64,000 bases of DNA from Cornus controversa (taxonomy: Eukaryota; Streptophyta; Magnoliopsida; Cornales; Cornaceae), in contig CM048852.1 of the NCBI GenBank assembly GCA_026545225.1, positions 9,224,501 to 9,288,500 of the forward strand, given 5' to 3'. The notes below the pieces were generated by a model that searched no databases, was not told where the DNA came from, and saw nothing but the letters and a program-made list of their open reading frames with translations. Of the stretch, positions 36,351 to 48,481 are shown in pieces; the first letter of the stretch is position 1; the number at the start of each line of letters is the position of its first letter. The position numbers and the translations under genes were made by a program.

Positions 36351-37938
36351 TTGAAAGGGCAGTCGATAACCTTTGAATTTTTTACTAGACCTGCTACAAA
36401 AAATATTGATTTTCTTAAAGATAATATTTCTCTTAAGGAAAAACAAATAAATTTCTTACAGAAAGAAATTAATTATATAACAATAAGTCAAAAATTAGAA
36501 ACAGAATTTGTTAAAAAACAAATAGAGGAGATTACACAACAATTTCTTGACGAAGTTTGTAGTGAAATTCCTAGTGCTTTTTGGCACAGAAACAAATATA
36601 TTGCCTCTTCCTTGTAAAAAAAGGATTTAATGACAGAATGATTCCTACTAAAGCCCGACCTAGTTAAATGAAACCTGACTATCTTGAGCTTTGTAAAAAG
36701 GAAATTGATTCTTTAATGAAAAAGAATCTAATAACAAAAATTCACTCCCCATGGAGTTGTACAACTTTTTATGTAAAAAAAACATAAAAAGTCTGAACTA
36801 GAAAGAGGAACTCCTCAATTGGTCATTAATTATCGAGCACTTAACATGACTCTTAGTTGGATTAGATATCCAATTTCAAATAAAAAAGATCTTCTTGATA
36901 GATTACAGTCAGCAGTAATCTTTTCTAAATTTGATCTTAAATCTGGATATTATCAAATTCAGATTGCTCAAGAAGATAGGTACAAAACAGCGTTTTCCGT
37001 ACCATTTGGACATTTTGAATGGACTGTTATGCCTTTTGGATTGAAGAATGCTCCATCAGAATTCCTAAATATTCTCAATGAGATTTGTAATCCTTGTACA
37101 GAATTTGCTATTGTTTATATTGATGATATTTTAATATTTTCAAAAACAATAGAAACACTTCAAGCATCTAAGAATTTTTAAACATGCTATTAAAAGAAGT
37201 GGTTTAGTGATTTTTGCTCCTAAAATGCAATTAATTCAGGTAGCAGTAAGATTTTTGGGTCATATAATCCATGAAGGAAAAATTATTCCTATACAACGTA
37301 GTATTGAGTTTGCATTTAAGTTTCTTGATGAAACAAAAGATAAAACTAAATTACAAAGATTTCTTGGTAGTCTTAATTATATTAGTGACTATTATAAAAA
37401 TCTTTCACCAGATACTAAAATTCTTTACACAAGATTAAAGAAGAATCCTTCTCCTTGGTCTGAAGATCATACTAAAGTTGTACAGAAAATTAAGCTAAAA
37501 GCCAAGGAATTACCTTGTCTCTGTTTAGCTAATCCAGCATGGTTCAAAATAGTTGAAACAGATGCATCCAATATTGGACATGGAGGAATTCTTAAACAAA
37601 AGAATCCTAATACGGGAAAGGAAGAATTAGTCCATAACACTTCAGGAACTTGAAAATATGCACAACTTAATTATTCCACTATTAAGAAAGAAATTCTTTC
37701 TTTAGCTAAGTGCATTCATAAATTTTAGAATGATTCGTTAAATCAAACTTTCTTGTTACGCATTGATTGTAGTGCTGCTAAACAAGTTCTGGAAAAAGAT
37801 GTAAAAAATCTCGCATCTAAGCAAATATTTGCAGGATGGCAAGCTGATTTATTTGCTTTTGATTTTACAATTGAGTATATTAAAGGCAGTAATAATTCTT
37901 TACCTGATTTCTTAACTCGTGAATTTTTACAGGGTTAA
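36351..37938 (+). pseudogene. Caulimovirid reverse transcriptase and RNase H (broken)
   Basis: Reverse transcriptase blocks seen are VINYRALN, FSKFDLKSGYYQIQI, GHFEWTVMPFGLKNAPSEF and the catalytic YIDDILIFS (about 37119-37145). RNase H blocks follow, beginning VETDASNIGHGG and ending PDFLTREF near 37920. The FDLKSGYYQI...YKTAF pattern and GLKNAPSEF are characteristic of Caulimoviridae. At least three frameshifts or stops occur (about 36620-36790, 37180 and 37655-37740). Confidence 0.8.
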
Positions 37939-39106
37939 TGAGACAGCCCAATAGAGGGAGACGCAGCTGTGGTAATACCACTAAAGGTTGTGAAAAAATT
38001 ACAGGAAAAGCGATAATATCGCATGATGACGATCAATATCCATCATTGGATCAATTATCTGATTTAATCAGATCACCCAATAAAGTGGTGAATCAGGGAA
38101 ATCACCCTGAAAATTCTTCACAGAAGAAAACAGCAAAAGAAGCTCTCCAATCTGAGTTACCAGAATGGATACCTAATAAAAGGTATATTCGAAAAGTTCT
38201 CATTTTAGAATCACAAGATGAACAATGGATGCCAGATCCATGGGAAGTAAAACAGAGATATTTACAAAACCAACAGTATGCTGCTCCATATGGCAGATAT
38301 AGGTATATCTATGAAGCCATGCTTACAGAAACGCTTACTCATCATAGAGAGAATATTAATCCGAAATAAAGTCCTTTGAAATATAGCAAAGTTATTTTTA
38401 AAAGGATTGTTAAAATTTCTGATTGACTGGGATTATATCTCAACTTGGACAAATATGTTCCTTTATTAGAATGCTAAAAAGAAGCATACATGGTTTTTTA
38501 ACCTATGTCATAATTCAGTCAAGACTAATTTTTCCAATTGGATATTTCAATGGTGGGATATGTTTAGTCCAGAACTGGAAATTTTGTCAGAACAGATCAA
38601 TAAATCTTTTCCTTCCATGGCAACAATATTATCCTCAATTAAGAGGAAAAGAGAAAATTGCAATGGAGAAATTCTCTATATTATATTTTACTGAATTTGG
38701 AATTCCATGGATTTGGAGATGGAAATTTCAATGTAATTATGATAATCCACGGTTACCAATATTAGAAAGGATTTTCTTTTCTAAATGGTGACAAAGTCTC
38801 CCAATTGAGGAATGATAGTAACAATACAGAATAAGTTATATTAATGCTATTCCAAAAATCACTTTGGCTCAATTCCTTGATGCAACCTCTTCTTTTAATC
38901 CATTTGAAATGATTAAAGAAATGCTTCATCAACAGAATCCTCTTCTTACAGAAGCGGATCTCATCGTAAAATGTATGGATTTTATGAAAAATCAATTCAT
39001 GAATTCATTTGGTCCATCCATAAACGATGATGCATCAATTAATTCAGAAAACAGTCAAGCAGTTAATCAATATAGCTGTCTTGCTGGAGAAGCAAGATCC
39101 TTCTAA
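37938..39106 (+). pseudogene. Second ORF of the caulimovirid (broken)
   Basis: An ATG overlaps the stop of the polyprotein (ttaatgag at 37935-37942). 37938-38369 is open and contains YPSLDQLSDLIRS and PEWIPNKRYIRK. After frameshifts the reading continues to about 39106 with LIVKCMDFMKNQF. Function is unknown. A downstream ORF of this kind is known from florendoviruses. The 3' part is duplicated in opposite orientation at 39834-40735. Confidence 0.6.
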
Positions 39107-39626
39107 AGATTTGAATCAAGAACCTACTACTGAAGACATCTGGGACTCTTACAATCCATCTTGCCGACAAGATGAAACCAACAAAATAATTTGATATCAG
39201 AGACAAGATCCGAAAAATATGAAAGTAAAGAATATGATCCGAAAAATGCGGACAACTTTAGCAAATAAGTCAAGCCGACACTACAGGACAAATACTTTTT
39301 TCTTTAAAGTCAAAAAGGTAACAGTATTAAGATAAGATTTTTATCATTCTTATCTTATCATTCTATGCAAATGGATAATTGACACCACCTATCTAGGCCT
39401 ACTCAACCATTTAGTGCTGACTCCAAATTGGGTTTTGAAATCCGGAATAGTGAAGATTTATGTTTATAAAAGGGCAGATCTCACCCTTGTGGAGATTAAG
39501 TTTTTCCTTGCAGTTTCTCTCTCCCTCTCTCTCTCCCTCCTTTGTAATTTCTTTGTATATTAAGTTTTATATTTGGAATAAAGTTGCAGTTATAATCTTT
39601 AATTTGATCCTTTAACTGCAACAACA
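39107..39626 (+). promoter_or_regulatory. Viral intergenic region: primer-site-like, TATA and poly-A-like signals
   Basis: At 39192 tgatatcagag resembles the initiator tRNA-Met primer site (TGGTATCAGAG), where caulimovirid reverse transcription starts. A TATA-like tttataaaaggg follows at 39463-39474, a CT-rich leader at 39509-39541, and aataaa at 39578. This is the order expected for the pregenomic RNA control region. A 10-base inverted repeat gttgcagtta/taactgcaac lies at 39583-39622. Confidence 0.5.
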
Positions 39627-40765
39627 GTGAGATCTGCCCTTTTATAAACATAAATCCACATTATTCCGGATTTCAAAACCCCAATTTGGAGTCCGCACTA
39701 AATGATTGAGTAGGCCTAGATAGGTGGCGTCAGTTAGTATTTGTCCTGTAATGTCGGCTTGACTTATTTGTAAAGTTATCCGCATTTTTCGGATCTTATC
39801 ATTTACTTCTGTATTTTTCAGATTAATATCAAATTATTTTGTTGGTTTCATCTTGTCGGCAAGATGAATTGTAAGAGAGTCCCAGATGTCTTCAGTAGTG
39901 GGTTTTTGATCCAAATCTTCAGAAGGATCTTGAGCTTCTCCAGCAAGAAAACTATATTGATTAGCTGCTTGACTGTTTTCTGAATTAACTAATGTCATTG
40001 ATGCATCATCTTTCATGGTTGGACCGAATGAAATCATGAATTGATTTTTCATAAAATCCATACATTTTATCATGAGGTCCGCTTCTGTAAGAAGAGAGTT
40101 CTGTTGATGAAGTATTTCTTAATCATTTCAAATGGATTAAATGAAGAGACTGCATCGGAAAATTGAGCCAAAGTGATTTTTGGAATAACATCAATATACT
40201 CTTTGGTCTTATTCTGTATTGTTTCTGTCATTTCCTCAATTGGGAGACTTCGCCACTATTTAGAAAAGAAAATCCTTTCTAATATTGGTAACTGAAGATT
40301 ATCATAATTACATTAAAATTCCCATCTCCAAATCCATGGAATTCCAAATTCAGTAAAATATAATAGAGAGGATTTCTCTATTGCAATTTTCTCTTTTCCT
40401 CTTAATTGAGGATGATATTGTTGACATGGAAGGAAAAGATTTTTAATCTATTCTGGCAAAATTTTCAGTTCTGATAAAGGAACATATTTGTTCAAGCTGA
40501 GATATAATCCCAATAATTGTAACCATATCCAAAAGATAATTTTCTGAATATATTGGGTTTGATTCCCCAATCAAAAATTTTAACAATTCTTTTAAAAATA
40601 GTTTTGCTATATTTCGAAGGACTTTCTTTCTGATTAATATTCTCTTTATGATGAGTAAGCTCAATTGTTTAAGCATGGCTTCATAGATATATCTATATCT
40701 GCCATCTTGAGCAGCATACTGTTGGTTTTGTATTCTTAATCTTTTCTGTTTATATTCATCCTTGC
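39627..40765 (-). mobile_element. Second caulimovirid fragment, inverted and tail-to-tail with the first
   Basis: Read on the minus strand it repeats the end of the second ORF and the intergenic region of the plus copy. Shared peptides are QNQQYAA..GRYRYIYEAML (near 40735-40675) and KCMDFMKNQFM.SFGP (near 40070-40020). Shared non-coding words include tttataaaagggcagatctcac. It corresponds to 38243-39480, separated by a spacer of about 146 bases. Differences between arms are point changes and small indels. Confidence 0.8.
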
Positions 40766-43411
40766 TTCAATATAGGTATGCTACAAGTGCTTGATTAAGG
40801 CAAATTATGCAACTTCAGCATTAATAAAACAATACCTACCAGCTTGCCAAACCTGATTAAATTTTTTATTATAACATTTTATCATAAAGGTTAATGCCGC
40901 TAGCACTAAACTTGTACATTTCTCATCCTCTCTCTAAAAGATTTGGATTTAAAAGGTGCCTTGTGGAGACAATTTTCATGAGAATGACCCTTAATAGGCA
41001 CTGGATGATAACCTTTTAATTTAAATTTGATTATCATAGAACTTGTGCCGATTTGGAGGTCTTGAGGAAAGCTCCGGAAGTAAAAGGTTTTAAGATAAGT
41101 AGAAATAAAATTGAATATATGGAGTATAACTTTTGTAATCTAGAGATAGAAATGGGAATGCAATGAATATTGAGGGTCAAGAGGGACATAAAATTGAACC
41201 TTGTCATTATTTATGCTCAATTTTCCATAATGAAGGAAAAAATGGAGATAATGTTAATCAAAGAGTCAAGGCAAGATGGGTTAAATGGAGGAGTACCGAG
41301 TACATCTAGTATGTTGTGTGATCAGCGTATCCCGTTAAGATTGATAGGAAGTTCTATAGAACAAATATTAGACCAGACGTATTCTATGGGACAGAATGTT
41401 GAGCAAGTAGAAAACAGCATATGCACAAAGTAAGTGTGGAAGAAATGCGAATGTTGATATAGTGTTGGGTTTTGTCTTGTTTGGCTGTTTGCCTTTTAAT
41501 GTCAAATAGCTATATGTCAATTTGCTGAGAATTCCAGGTTTTGTGCTTATCTGAAAAATATCTTATTCATGATTCTAGAGGCAATTCTGTATCTCATGTT
41601 TATCTCATCTAGGTGGCAAATGAGAAAAGGCTTGCTGTTATTCTTATCTCTCATTTAAACTTCTCTCTTGTGCCTTTTTCATTTTGAAATTAAGGGCATA
41701 TTGGTAATCAGCTGAAAGGTGAGGGCCTTTATGTCATTCCTATTCCAACGGCTCTTTCTTTCTGTGCAGTCCCCAACGGCTCTCTAAAATCTTCTATAAA
41801 TGGTTGTTGATCTCTCTCTCTAATGTTATCTCTCTCTCTTATTCTGCTATTACTGATTTTACAGAGAAAAGCTTGAAATTATAGCTGTGTGTTGACAGTC
41901 CAAAAATCTGTGAGAGAGAGCTGAGAGAAGCAGAAGCAAAAGAGAGAAACAAAGGCATGAGGTCATAAGCAAAAGGTCTTGAAATCCTTCAGAAAAGATC
42001 TGAAGAATTACTAGTTTGAGCTAAAGGTTAAAGCAAATCTCATTCAAAAAGACTGAACAGTATACATCATCTAATGAATGGGTCTCTTTCATCAAATTCT
42101 CTGCGACTAATTCTCACAAAAGTCTGAAGCTGAAACTAATTCAACAACTTCCTCTTCAGGCTACTTTTTACAGAGTTTCACTTCATTCTTGTTACGCTGT
42201 ATTCAAATCTCATCAGTTGTCTTTGAAAAAATTAAGATGAGATCCTTTGAGGGAGAGAGGCGATCCTTTTTGGACATGGCGAGGCTTCCTAGTTTTCTCC
42301 ATCTCCGGCAAAGTGGAAGGAGTGGCTACAGAGAGAGGCCATGTATTTCGAGTGGTTGACAGGAGTACCGAGAGGGCGAGAGGAGGAGGGCAATGCTTCA
42401 TACTTGTTTGGTTGGGATATTTGACAAAGAAGTGGGAAGCTTAGAAAGGATTGAAGAATGGGCTCAAAAATCATGGAAAGTGCCTAGCGGCGTGAAGATA
42501 ACAGCCCTGCCGGATACCCTTTTGCTCTTCAGGTTTCCGCGGAGGAGGAGGCCAAGAGAGTTCTGAAAGAGAGAAAGAGACAGTGGGGGGAAGCTTGGCT
42601 GCTGCTTGACATATGGTATTTTAGGGTGGGTTGTGCTGGATTATTGAAAAAGAAAAGAGAGAGAAGAATCTTAATTTATGGATTACCATTGCATCTCTGG
42701 TGCGATAAGCTCTTTGTTGCCGTTGGAGATCTTTGGGGAGGCTTTCGAAGCATTGAGGTGAACGAAATGGTTGATGAGGAAAAGATTGTAGTCACAGTTA
42801 AAGATGGTGGTGTCGTCCCGAAGTTTGTTTTGGTTGAAGATGACCGGATAGCCTACAGAGTGACCATTTCAGAACAAATTGCAACAGAGTTGGTCCCAAG
42901 GCGTGAATCGTTGGTAGGGAGAGATGTTAGACGGCTTATCACGGAGGACAAGTGGCGGCGACGACATAGTCAAGCCATCGAAAAAGTGAAATGCAATCCT
43001 GCGGTGCAGAAAGGAGGCAGAGCGAGAGGACAAGGACGACTAGGACCCACGCGCGTGAGGCGAGTGGTGGAGGTGTAGTATGGCGCCAGAAACGTGTCGA
43101 TGCAGAGATAACGTTCGATTTGGGTGGGATTTGGGTGGAATACAGCTCAAAGAGCGCGTGGCAGCCATACAGATAATCTAAGATTCAAACAAAAGCGAGA
43201 GATATTTTCAAATTCTTATGGGCCAAATAACCAGTTTATACAGGAGACTGGGCCTGCAGCTAAAATAGGCCCAAAAAGATATGAGGCTATGGGCTCGGAA
43301 ATGAGAAGAGGAGAAATGGGCCACATATCAATCCATGATAGTAAGAGCAAAAGCCCAAGGCGTCGGCTGAAAACTCTCGCAGAGGAGATAAGCCCTAAAA
43401 CAGTTTGAAAC

Positions 43412-43793
43412 TCTTATGTTGTGACCCGAATTTTGTCTGGGAACGCGACCCAGTTGACCTGCAGGGGTTTGGGGGCAAATTTTATGACCCGTTTTTCGCT
43501 TACGGGTTTTGGGCCCAAATTAGGCTCTTTTGTAGCCTGATATATAAGGGCATCTAAGGGTTTAGAGCGGGGAATTAGAGAACGCAAAAAGAGAGTAAGA
43601 GAGTGAGAGCTAGGGTTTGGGTTGAAACTTGTAATCTCCTGATTTTCGCAGAGTAAAATTTTTCGCCGGATCTTAACCGTGTACGTAGGCACATCGTTGA
43701 ACCACGTAAATTTCTGTGTTCTATGCATTGTGCTTGTTTCGTTTTGTGTCTCATTTCGTGATTGTGCTTGGTTCGCGACAGTTTTTCACAACA
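43412..43793 (+). repeat. 5' LTR of the copia element
   Basis: Begins TCTTATGTTGTGACCCG (terminal TG mutated to TC) and ends GTTTTTCACAACA. It contains a gatatataagggcatc promoter box (43539). It lacks about 50 bases of U3 present in its partner. Confidence 0.85.
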
Positions 43794-43826
43794 AATTAGT
43801 ATCAGAGCTTTCGATTCTAAGCTAGG

Positions 43827-46800
43827 ATGTCGACCAAGTTTATGGAAATCAAGAAGTTTAACGGCATGAACGACTTCAACCTGTGGCGGGTTAAGATGTA
43901 GACCATGTTGGTTCAACATGGGATATCCAAGGCGCTGAAGGGAAAGGATGCATTGCCAGAAAAGTGAAAGAACGATCAGAAAGATGAGGTTATGGAGAAA
44001 GCACATAGTGCGATTTTGTTATGTTTGAGTAATGAGGTTTTGCGAGAAGTTTCTGGAGAGACTACAGCGGATGGGCTGTGGAGCAAGCTGGAATCCTGAT
44101 ATATGACGAAGTCTCTTGCAAATTGCTTGTACCTAAAGAAGCGGTTGTTCACTCTTCAGATGCAAGAAGGTTCGTCTCTGAAAGACCACCTTGACAAGGT
44201 TAATGCTGTCATTATGGATTTGAAGAATATTGATGTTAAAATAGAAGATGAGGATTAGGCTATTATTCTGTTGTATTCTCTACCACCCTCGTACGAGAAC
44301 TTTGTCGATACAATGATGTATGGCAGAACTAATTTGTCCATAGAAGACATAAAGGCATCTTTGAATTCTAAGGGCTTGGTTGTTACAGGGAGAACAGATC
44401 AAAAGGGAGGGTCTGGCAGCAGAGGTCGTTCTAAGTCTAAGAACAAATCGAAGGTGCTTAAATGCTTCACTTGTTACAAGGAAGGGCACTTCTGGAAAGA
44501 CTGTCCGGAGCGTAAGAAGGGAAAAGGAAAATCCTACGAAGCCGCTGGGGTGGCTGTTGCAGAGGGTAATGATTTAGATGGTGGTAGCGTTCTCACAATT
44601 TTTGCATGTGGCTCTAGCGATGAGTGGATACTTGATTCGGGTTGCTCGTATCATATTTGTCCTAAGAGAGACTGGTTTACCTGTTATCGTTCCATTGATG
44701 GAGGGGAAGTTCTGATGGGGAATAATGTGCCGTGCAAGGTTGTAGGTATCGGTACAGTTCGAAACAAAATGTTTGACAATATAGTGAGAACACTGACTGA
44801 TGTCAAGCATATTCCAGAACTGAAGAAGAATTTGATTTCCCTGGGTACACTTGATTCCATCGGCTACAGTTACAAGGCTGAAGGTAGAGTCATTAGGGTT
44901 TCAAAGGGTGCTCTTGTGGTGATGAAGGAACTGAAGCAACATGGTTTGTATACTCTGTAGGGTAGCACAGTTAAAGGTTCTACTACAGTATCGTCCTCGG
45001 ATCCGGATATAGATACTACCAGGTTGTGGCATATACGGTTGGGGCAGATGAGTGAGAGGGGGATGGATGTTCTGAGTAAGCAGGGTCTGCTTGGTGGTCA
45101 GAAAACTAGAAAGCTAGAATTCTGTGAGCATTGTGTCTTCGAAAAATAGAGCATAGTGAAGTTCAGTACAAGAATTCGCAGAACCAAGGGCAGAGTGGAT
45201 TATATCCATTCTGATCTTTGAGGTCCTTCTCAGGTTAATTCACATGGTGGTGGTAGACGTTGATTAATGATTTTTCTCGAAAAGTTTGGGTTTATATTCT
45301 GAAACACAGGAATGAGGCCATTGTCACGTTCAAGCAGTAGAAGACCTTAATTGAAAAGAAGATTGGAAAACAGGTTAAGCACTTGAGGACAGACAACGAC
45401 TTGGAGTGCTTTGATGGAGAATTTAATGAGTTTTGCAAAACTCACGAGATTATGAGACACCGCACAGTGAGGAAAACTCCACAGCAGAATGGAGTTGCAA
45501 AACGGATGAACACAACACTATTGAAGAAAGCACGGTGTATGTTGCCCAATGCTAGTTTAGACAAAGTGTTCTGGGCTAAAGCTGTTTCTACAACTTGTTT
45601 CTTGGTGAACCGGTCTCCATCGACTGTAAGACTCCAGAGGAGGTATGATCTGGTTCTCCTGCTAGTTACAGTAATATGAGAATATTTGGGTGTGCTACGT
45701 ATACTCATGTCAATGAGGGGAAGCTTGAATTGAGGGCTAAGAAGTATATATTTCTTGGCTATGAGACCAGAGTCCAGGGATACAGATTGTGGTGCCCAGA
45801 TGCTTTGGAAAAGAAATTACTTGTTAGTAGAGATGTGACCTTTCATGAGTCTGCGATGCTTACTCCGCAGAAGGAGGTAGTTGATTCAACTAGAGCTCAG
45901 GGTGTCAATGAGCAAGTGGAGCTATCAAAGGTTCAGTTAGAGACTGTTCCTGATCAGTCGAATGATGAGCAGGTGCAGTTTTAGGATGAGGAAGAAGATG
46001 CACAGTTGCAACGGTACAGTGTGGCTAGAGACAGACCGAGGAGGGAAACTAAGCCACCTCAAAAGTATGGCTTTTCACATGCTGATTCGGTTGCATATGC
46101 ACTTAGTGTGACAGAGAGTATTAATGAGCAGGTACCGTGTACTTATCATGAGGCCATCACGGGTGGAGAGTTAACACAGTGGTCCATTGCCATGAGTGAG
46201 GAGATTGAGTCTCTTCATAAGAACAAGACTTGGGAGCTAGCCAAGAAGCCTAAGGGCCAAAAGATTGTGGGCTGTAAATGGGTTTTCAAGAAAAAGGAAG
46301 GAACTCCAGGAGTGAAAGATGTGAGGTTCAAGGCACGCTTGGTGGCGAAAGGCTATACACAGAGGGAATGAGTGGACTTCAATGAAGTTTCCTCTCTTGT
46401 TGTGAAACATAGCTCAATCCGAGCGTTACTTGCTATGGTTGCTCTGTATGACTTGGAGCTTAAGCAACTTGATGTCAAGACTGCATTCTTGCATGGGAGT
46501 TGGAAGAGCAAATTTATATGCATCAGCCTGAGGGGTTTGAGATTCAGGGAAAGGAAGACTATGGTTGCCTACTAAAGGAGTCCTTGTATGGGCTGAAGCA
46601 GTCTCCTAAACAGTGGTACAAGCGATTCGACACCTTTATGGTTGGGAGTGGCTACTGTAGGAGTGAGTTCGACAGTTGTGTGTATCACAGGAGGCTCTCA
46701 GATGGTTCATATTTGTACTTAGTTGCTCTATGTTGATGACATATTGATAGCTCGCAGAAACATGTTAGAAATCAACATGTTGAAGGCTCAGCTTAGTGGT

Positions 46801-47101
46801 GAATTTGAGATGAAGGATCTAGGTGCCGCGAAAAGGATTTTGGGTATGGAGATTTACAGAGATAGATTTGATTGTATTTTGTGACAGCCAGTGTACTATA
46901 CATCTGACTAAAAATCAAATGTTCCATGAGAGGACCAAGCATATTGACGTCAGGTTGCACTTCATCAGAGATGTGATTGCGCAGGGTACTATTACAGTAA
47001 AGAAGATTGGGACAGTAGAGAATCCAGCAGATATGATGACTAAGGTCATTCCTAATATCAAGTTCAGACATTGTCTAGGCTTGATTGGTGTTTACAGTTG
47101 C
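43827..47101 (+). pseudogene. Copia gag-pol polyprotein with many premature stops
   Basis: The start MSTKFMEIKKFNGMNDFNLW is at 43827. Domains in order: gag ([19 protein letters not shown]) and zinc knuckle [14 protein letters not shown] (44464-44505); protease [13 protein letters not shown] (44626); integrase H-C region then TDNDLECFDGEF and TPQQNGVAKRMN (45386-45510); reverse transcriptase GCKWVFKKKEG (46271), LDVKTAFLHG, SLYGLKQSPKQW and YVDD (46729-46740); RNase H CDSQCTIHLTKN ending GLIGVYSC (47101). About ten stops interrupt the frame, mostly at positions where Trp or Gln is expected. The '[11 protein letters not shown]' and '[11 protein letters not shown]' blocks indicate the Tork lineage. 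Confidence 0.88.
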
Positions 47102-47185
47102 TGAGGCCCTTAGGGGCATGCGAAGGAGGCGAAAGGAGTAGTTGGGATTGCGAAGCTCAGCGGAATTTGAGCCAAGGTGGAGATT

Positions 47186-47616
47186 TGTTATGTTGTGGCC
47201 CGAATTGTCTCAGCACGCGACCCAGTTGACCTGAAAAATGGGCTATGTGTGACCTTAAGCCACCAAAGCCACGGAGGTTTGAGGACAGCGCCCCCGGGAA
47301 AAATTTTATGACCCGTTTTTCGCTTGCGGGTTTTGGAACCGAATTAGGACTCTCTTGTAGCCCGATATATAAGGGCATCTAAGGGTTTAGAGCAGGGAAT
47401 GAGAGAACGCAGAAAGAGAGAGAGAGCGAGAGCTAAGGTTTGGGTTGAAAGTTGTAATCTCCAGATTTTTGCATAGTGAAATCTGTCGCCGGATCTTCGC
47501 CGTGGATGTAGGCACATTACATAACCACGTAAATTCCTGTGTTCTGTGTGTTGTGTTTGTTTCATTTTGTGTCGAATTTCATGATTGTGCTTGGTTCACG
47601 ACAGTTTTTCACAACA
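47186..47616 (+). repeat. 3' LTR of the copia element
   Basis: Begins TGTTATGTTGTGGCCCG and ends GTTTTTCACAACA. It is about 50 bases longer than the 5' LTR owing to extra U3 sequence at about 47232-47300. Confidence 0.85.
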
Positions 47617-48107
47617 GAAACAAAATGGAGAAGCTTTGCAACGGGACGAAATCAACCAACAATGCAAAAAGGTATGTTCAAAAGTCGAAGAGGAGATGAT
47701 AAGGAAGGAGCACGAACATCGATCCAGACAGCTTGGTGTGGGCAAGAGAAACAGATGAGTACTAGCACAGAAGACTCAAGAAAGGACTAAAGTGAACAAA
47801 AAAAGAGAAGCAAAAATGGGTCTTGAAGGAAGGATCAAAATCAAAGAAGGAGAATCATCCAAGCTTTGGAAAATCAGTAAACTTCAAGGCAAGTTGCTCT
47901 AACTCTGACCCTTCTCCTTCTTCTTTGGTGGGTCTAGGCACATCAAAGAGAACGGAGCTTGGGAATGGGCGAATCAAGAAAGATGAAATTCTCTGTGCTA
48001 AGAACCTAGTGACTATGGAAAACAATAAAGTGGTGGCCTATAATCCACTGAAAGAGGCTGCTGAGTATGTCCATATATGCAGTGGCAAGGACAGTGGCAA
48101 GGACAAG

Positions 48108-48481
48108 TGTTGTGAAAAACTGTCACGAACCAAGCACAATCACGAAATACAACACAAAAAGACACAAGCACAACACACAGAACACAGGAATTTACGTGAT
48201 TCAGTAATGTGACTACGACCACAGCGAAAATCTGGCGAAAGATTTCACTATGCAAAAATCAAGAGATTACAAGTTCCAACCCCAAACCCTAGTTCTCACT
48301 CTCTTACTCTCTTTCTGCGTTTTCAATGTTTACTCTCCCTCACTCCAAACCCTTAAATGCCCTTACATATTGGGCTACAAGAGAGTCCTAATCCGGGTCC
48401 AAAACCCGCAAGCGAAAAAGGGTCAAAACTGGGTCGCAACGTAACCCGAGTCGAGACAAAATTCGGGCCACAACATAAACA
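48108..48481 (-). mobile_element. Solo LTR of the same copia family, opposite orientation, in L1 ORF1
   Basis: The reverse complement matches the copia LTRs: it begins ...TATGTTGTGGCCCG and ends GTTTTTCACAACA, with aagggcat and cgcgacccag-like words shared. Exact 5-base duplications acaag flank it (48103-48107 and 48482-48486). Removing it rejoins ggcaaggacaag to gatgagctt in the L1 ORF1 frame. No internal sequence remains, so it arose by LTR-LTR recombination. Confidence 0.9.

Larger units (their letters stand above)
32590..39626 (+). mobile_element. Endogenous caulimovirid (Florendovirus/Petuvirus-like), plus-strand copy, degenerate
   Basis: The gene order is movement protein, capsid with zinc knuckle, aspartic protease, reverse transcriptase, RNase H, then a second ORF starting on the stop of the first. 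That organisation fits pararetroviruses, not LTR retrotransposons: there is no integrase, no LTRs, and a viral movement protein is present. The two-ORF layout suits Florendovirus best; assignment is inference. Frameshifts and stops occur in every domain, so it is a dead integrated copy. The left border is approximate. On the right it runs into a non-coding leader/promoter region and then a short opposite-strand copy. Confidence 0.75.
43412..47616 (+). mobile_element. Ty1/copia retrotransposon (Tork/Tnt1-like) nested in the L1
   Basis: A complete element with exact 5-base duplications gaaac (43407-43411 and 47617-47621). The 5' LTR is 43412-43793 and the 3' LTR 47186-47616. The primer site tagtatcagagctt (initiator tRNA-Met type) follows the 5' LTR. 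The polypurine tract aaggtggagatt (47174-47185) precedes the 3' LTR. Gag, protease, integrase, reverse transcriptase and RNase H follow in copia order. Many stop codons are present, and a stretch between reverse transcriptase and RNase H is missing (about 46860-46890). Confidence 0.92.

Noticed and set aside
41170-41433. Possible independent small gene of 87 codons
   Set aside because: Its sense matches decayed RTE LINE sequence, and it is continuous with 53557-54541 once the inserts are removed.
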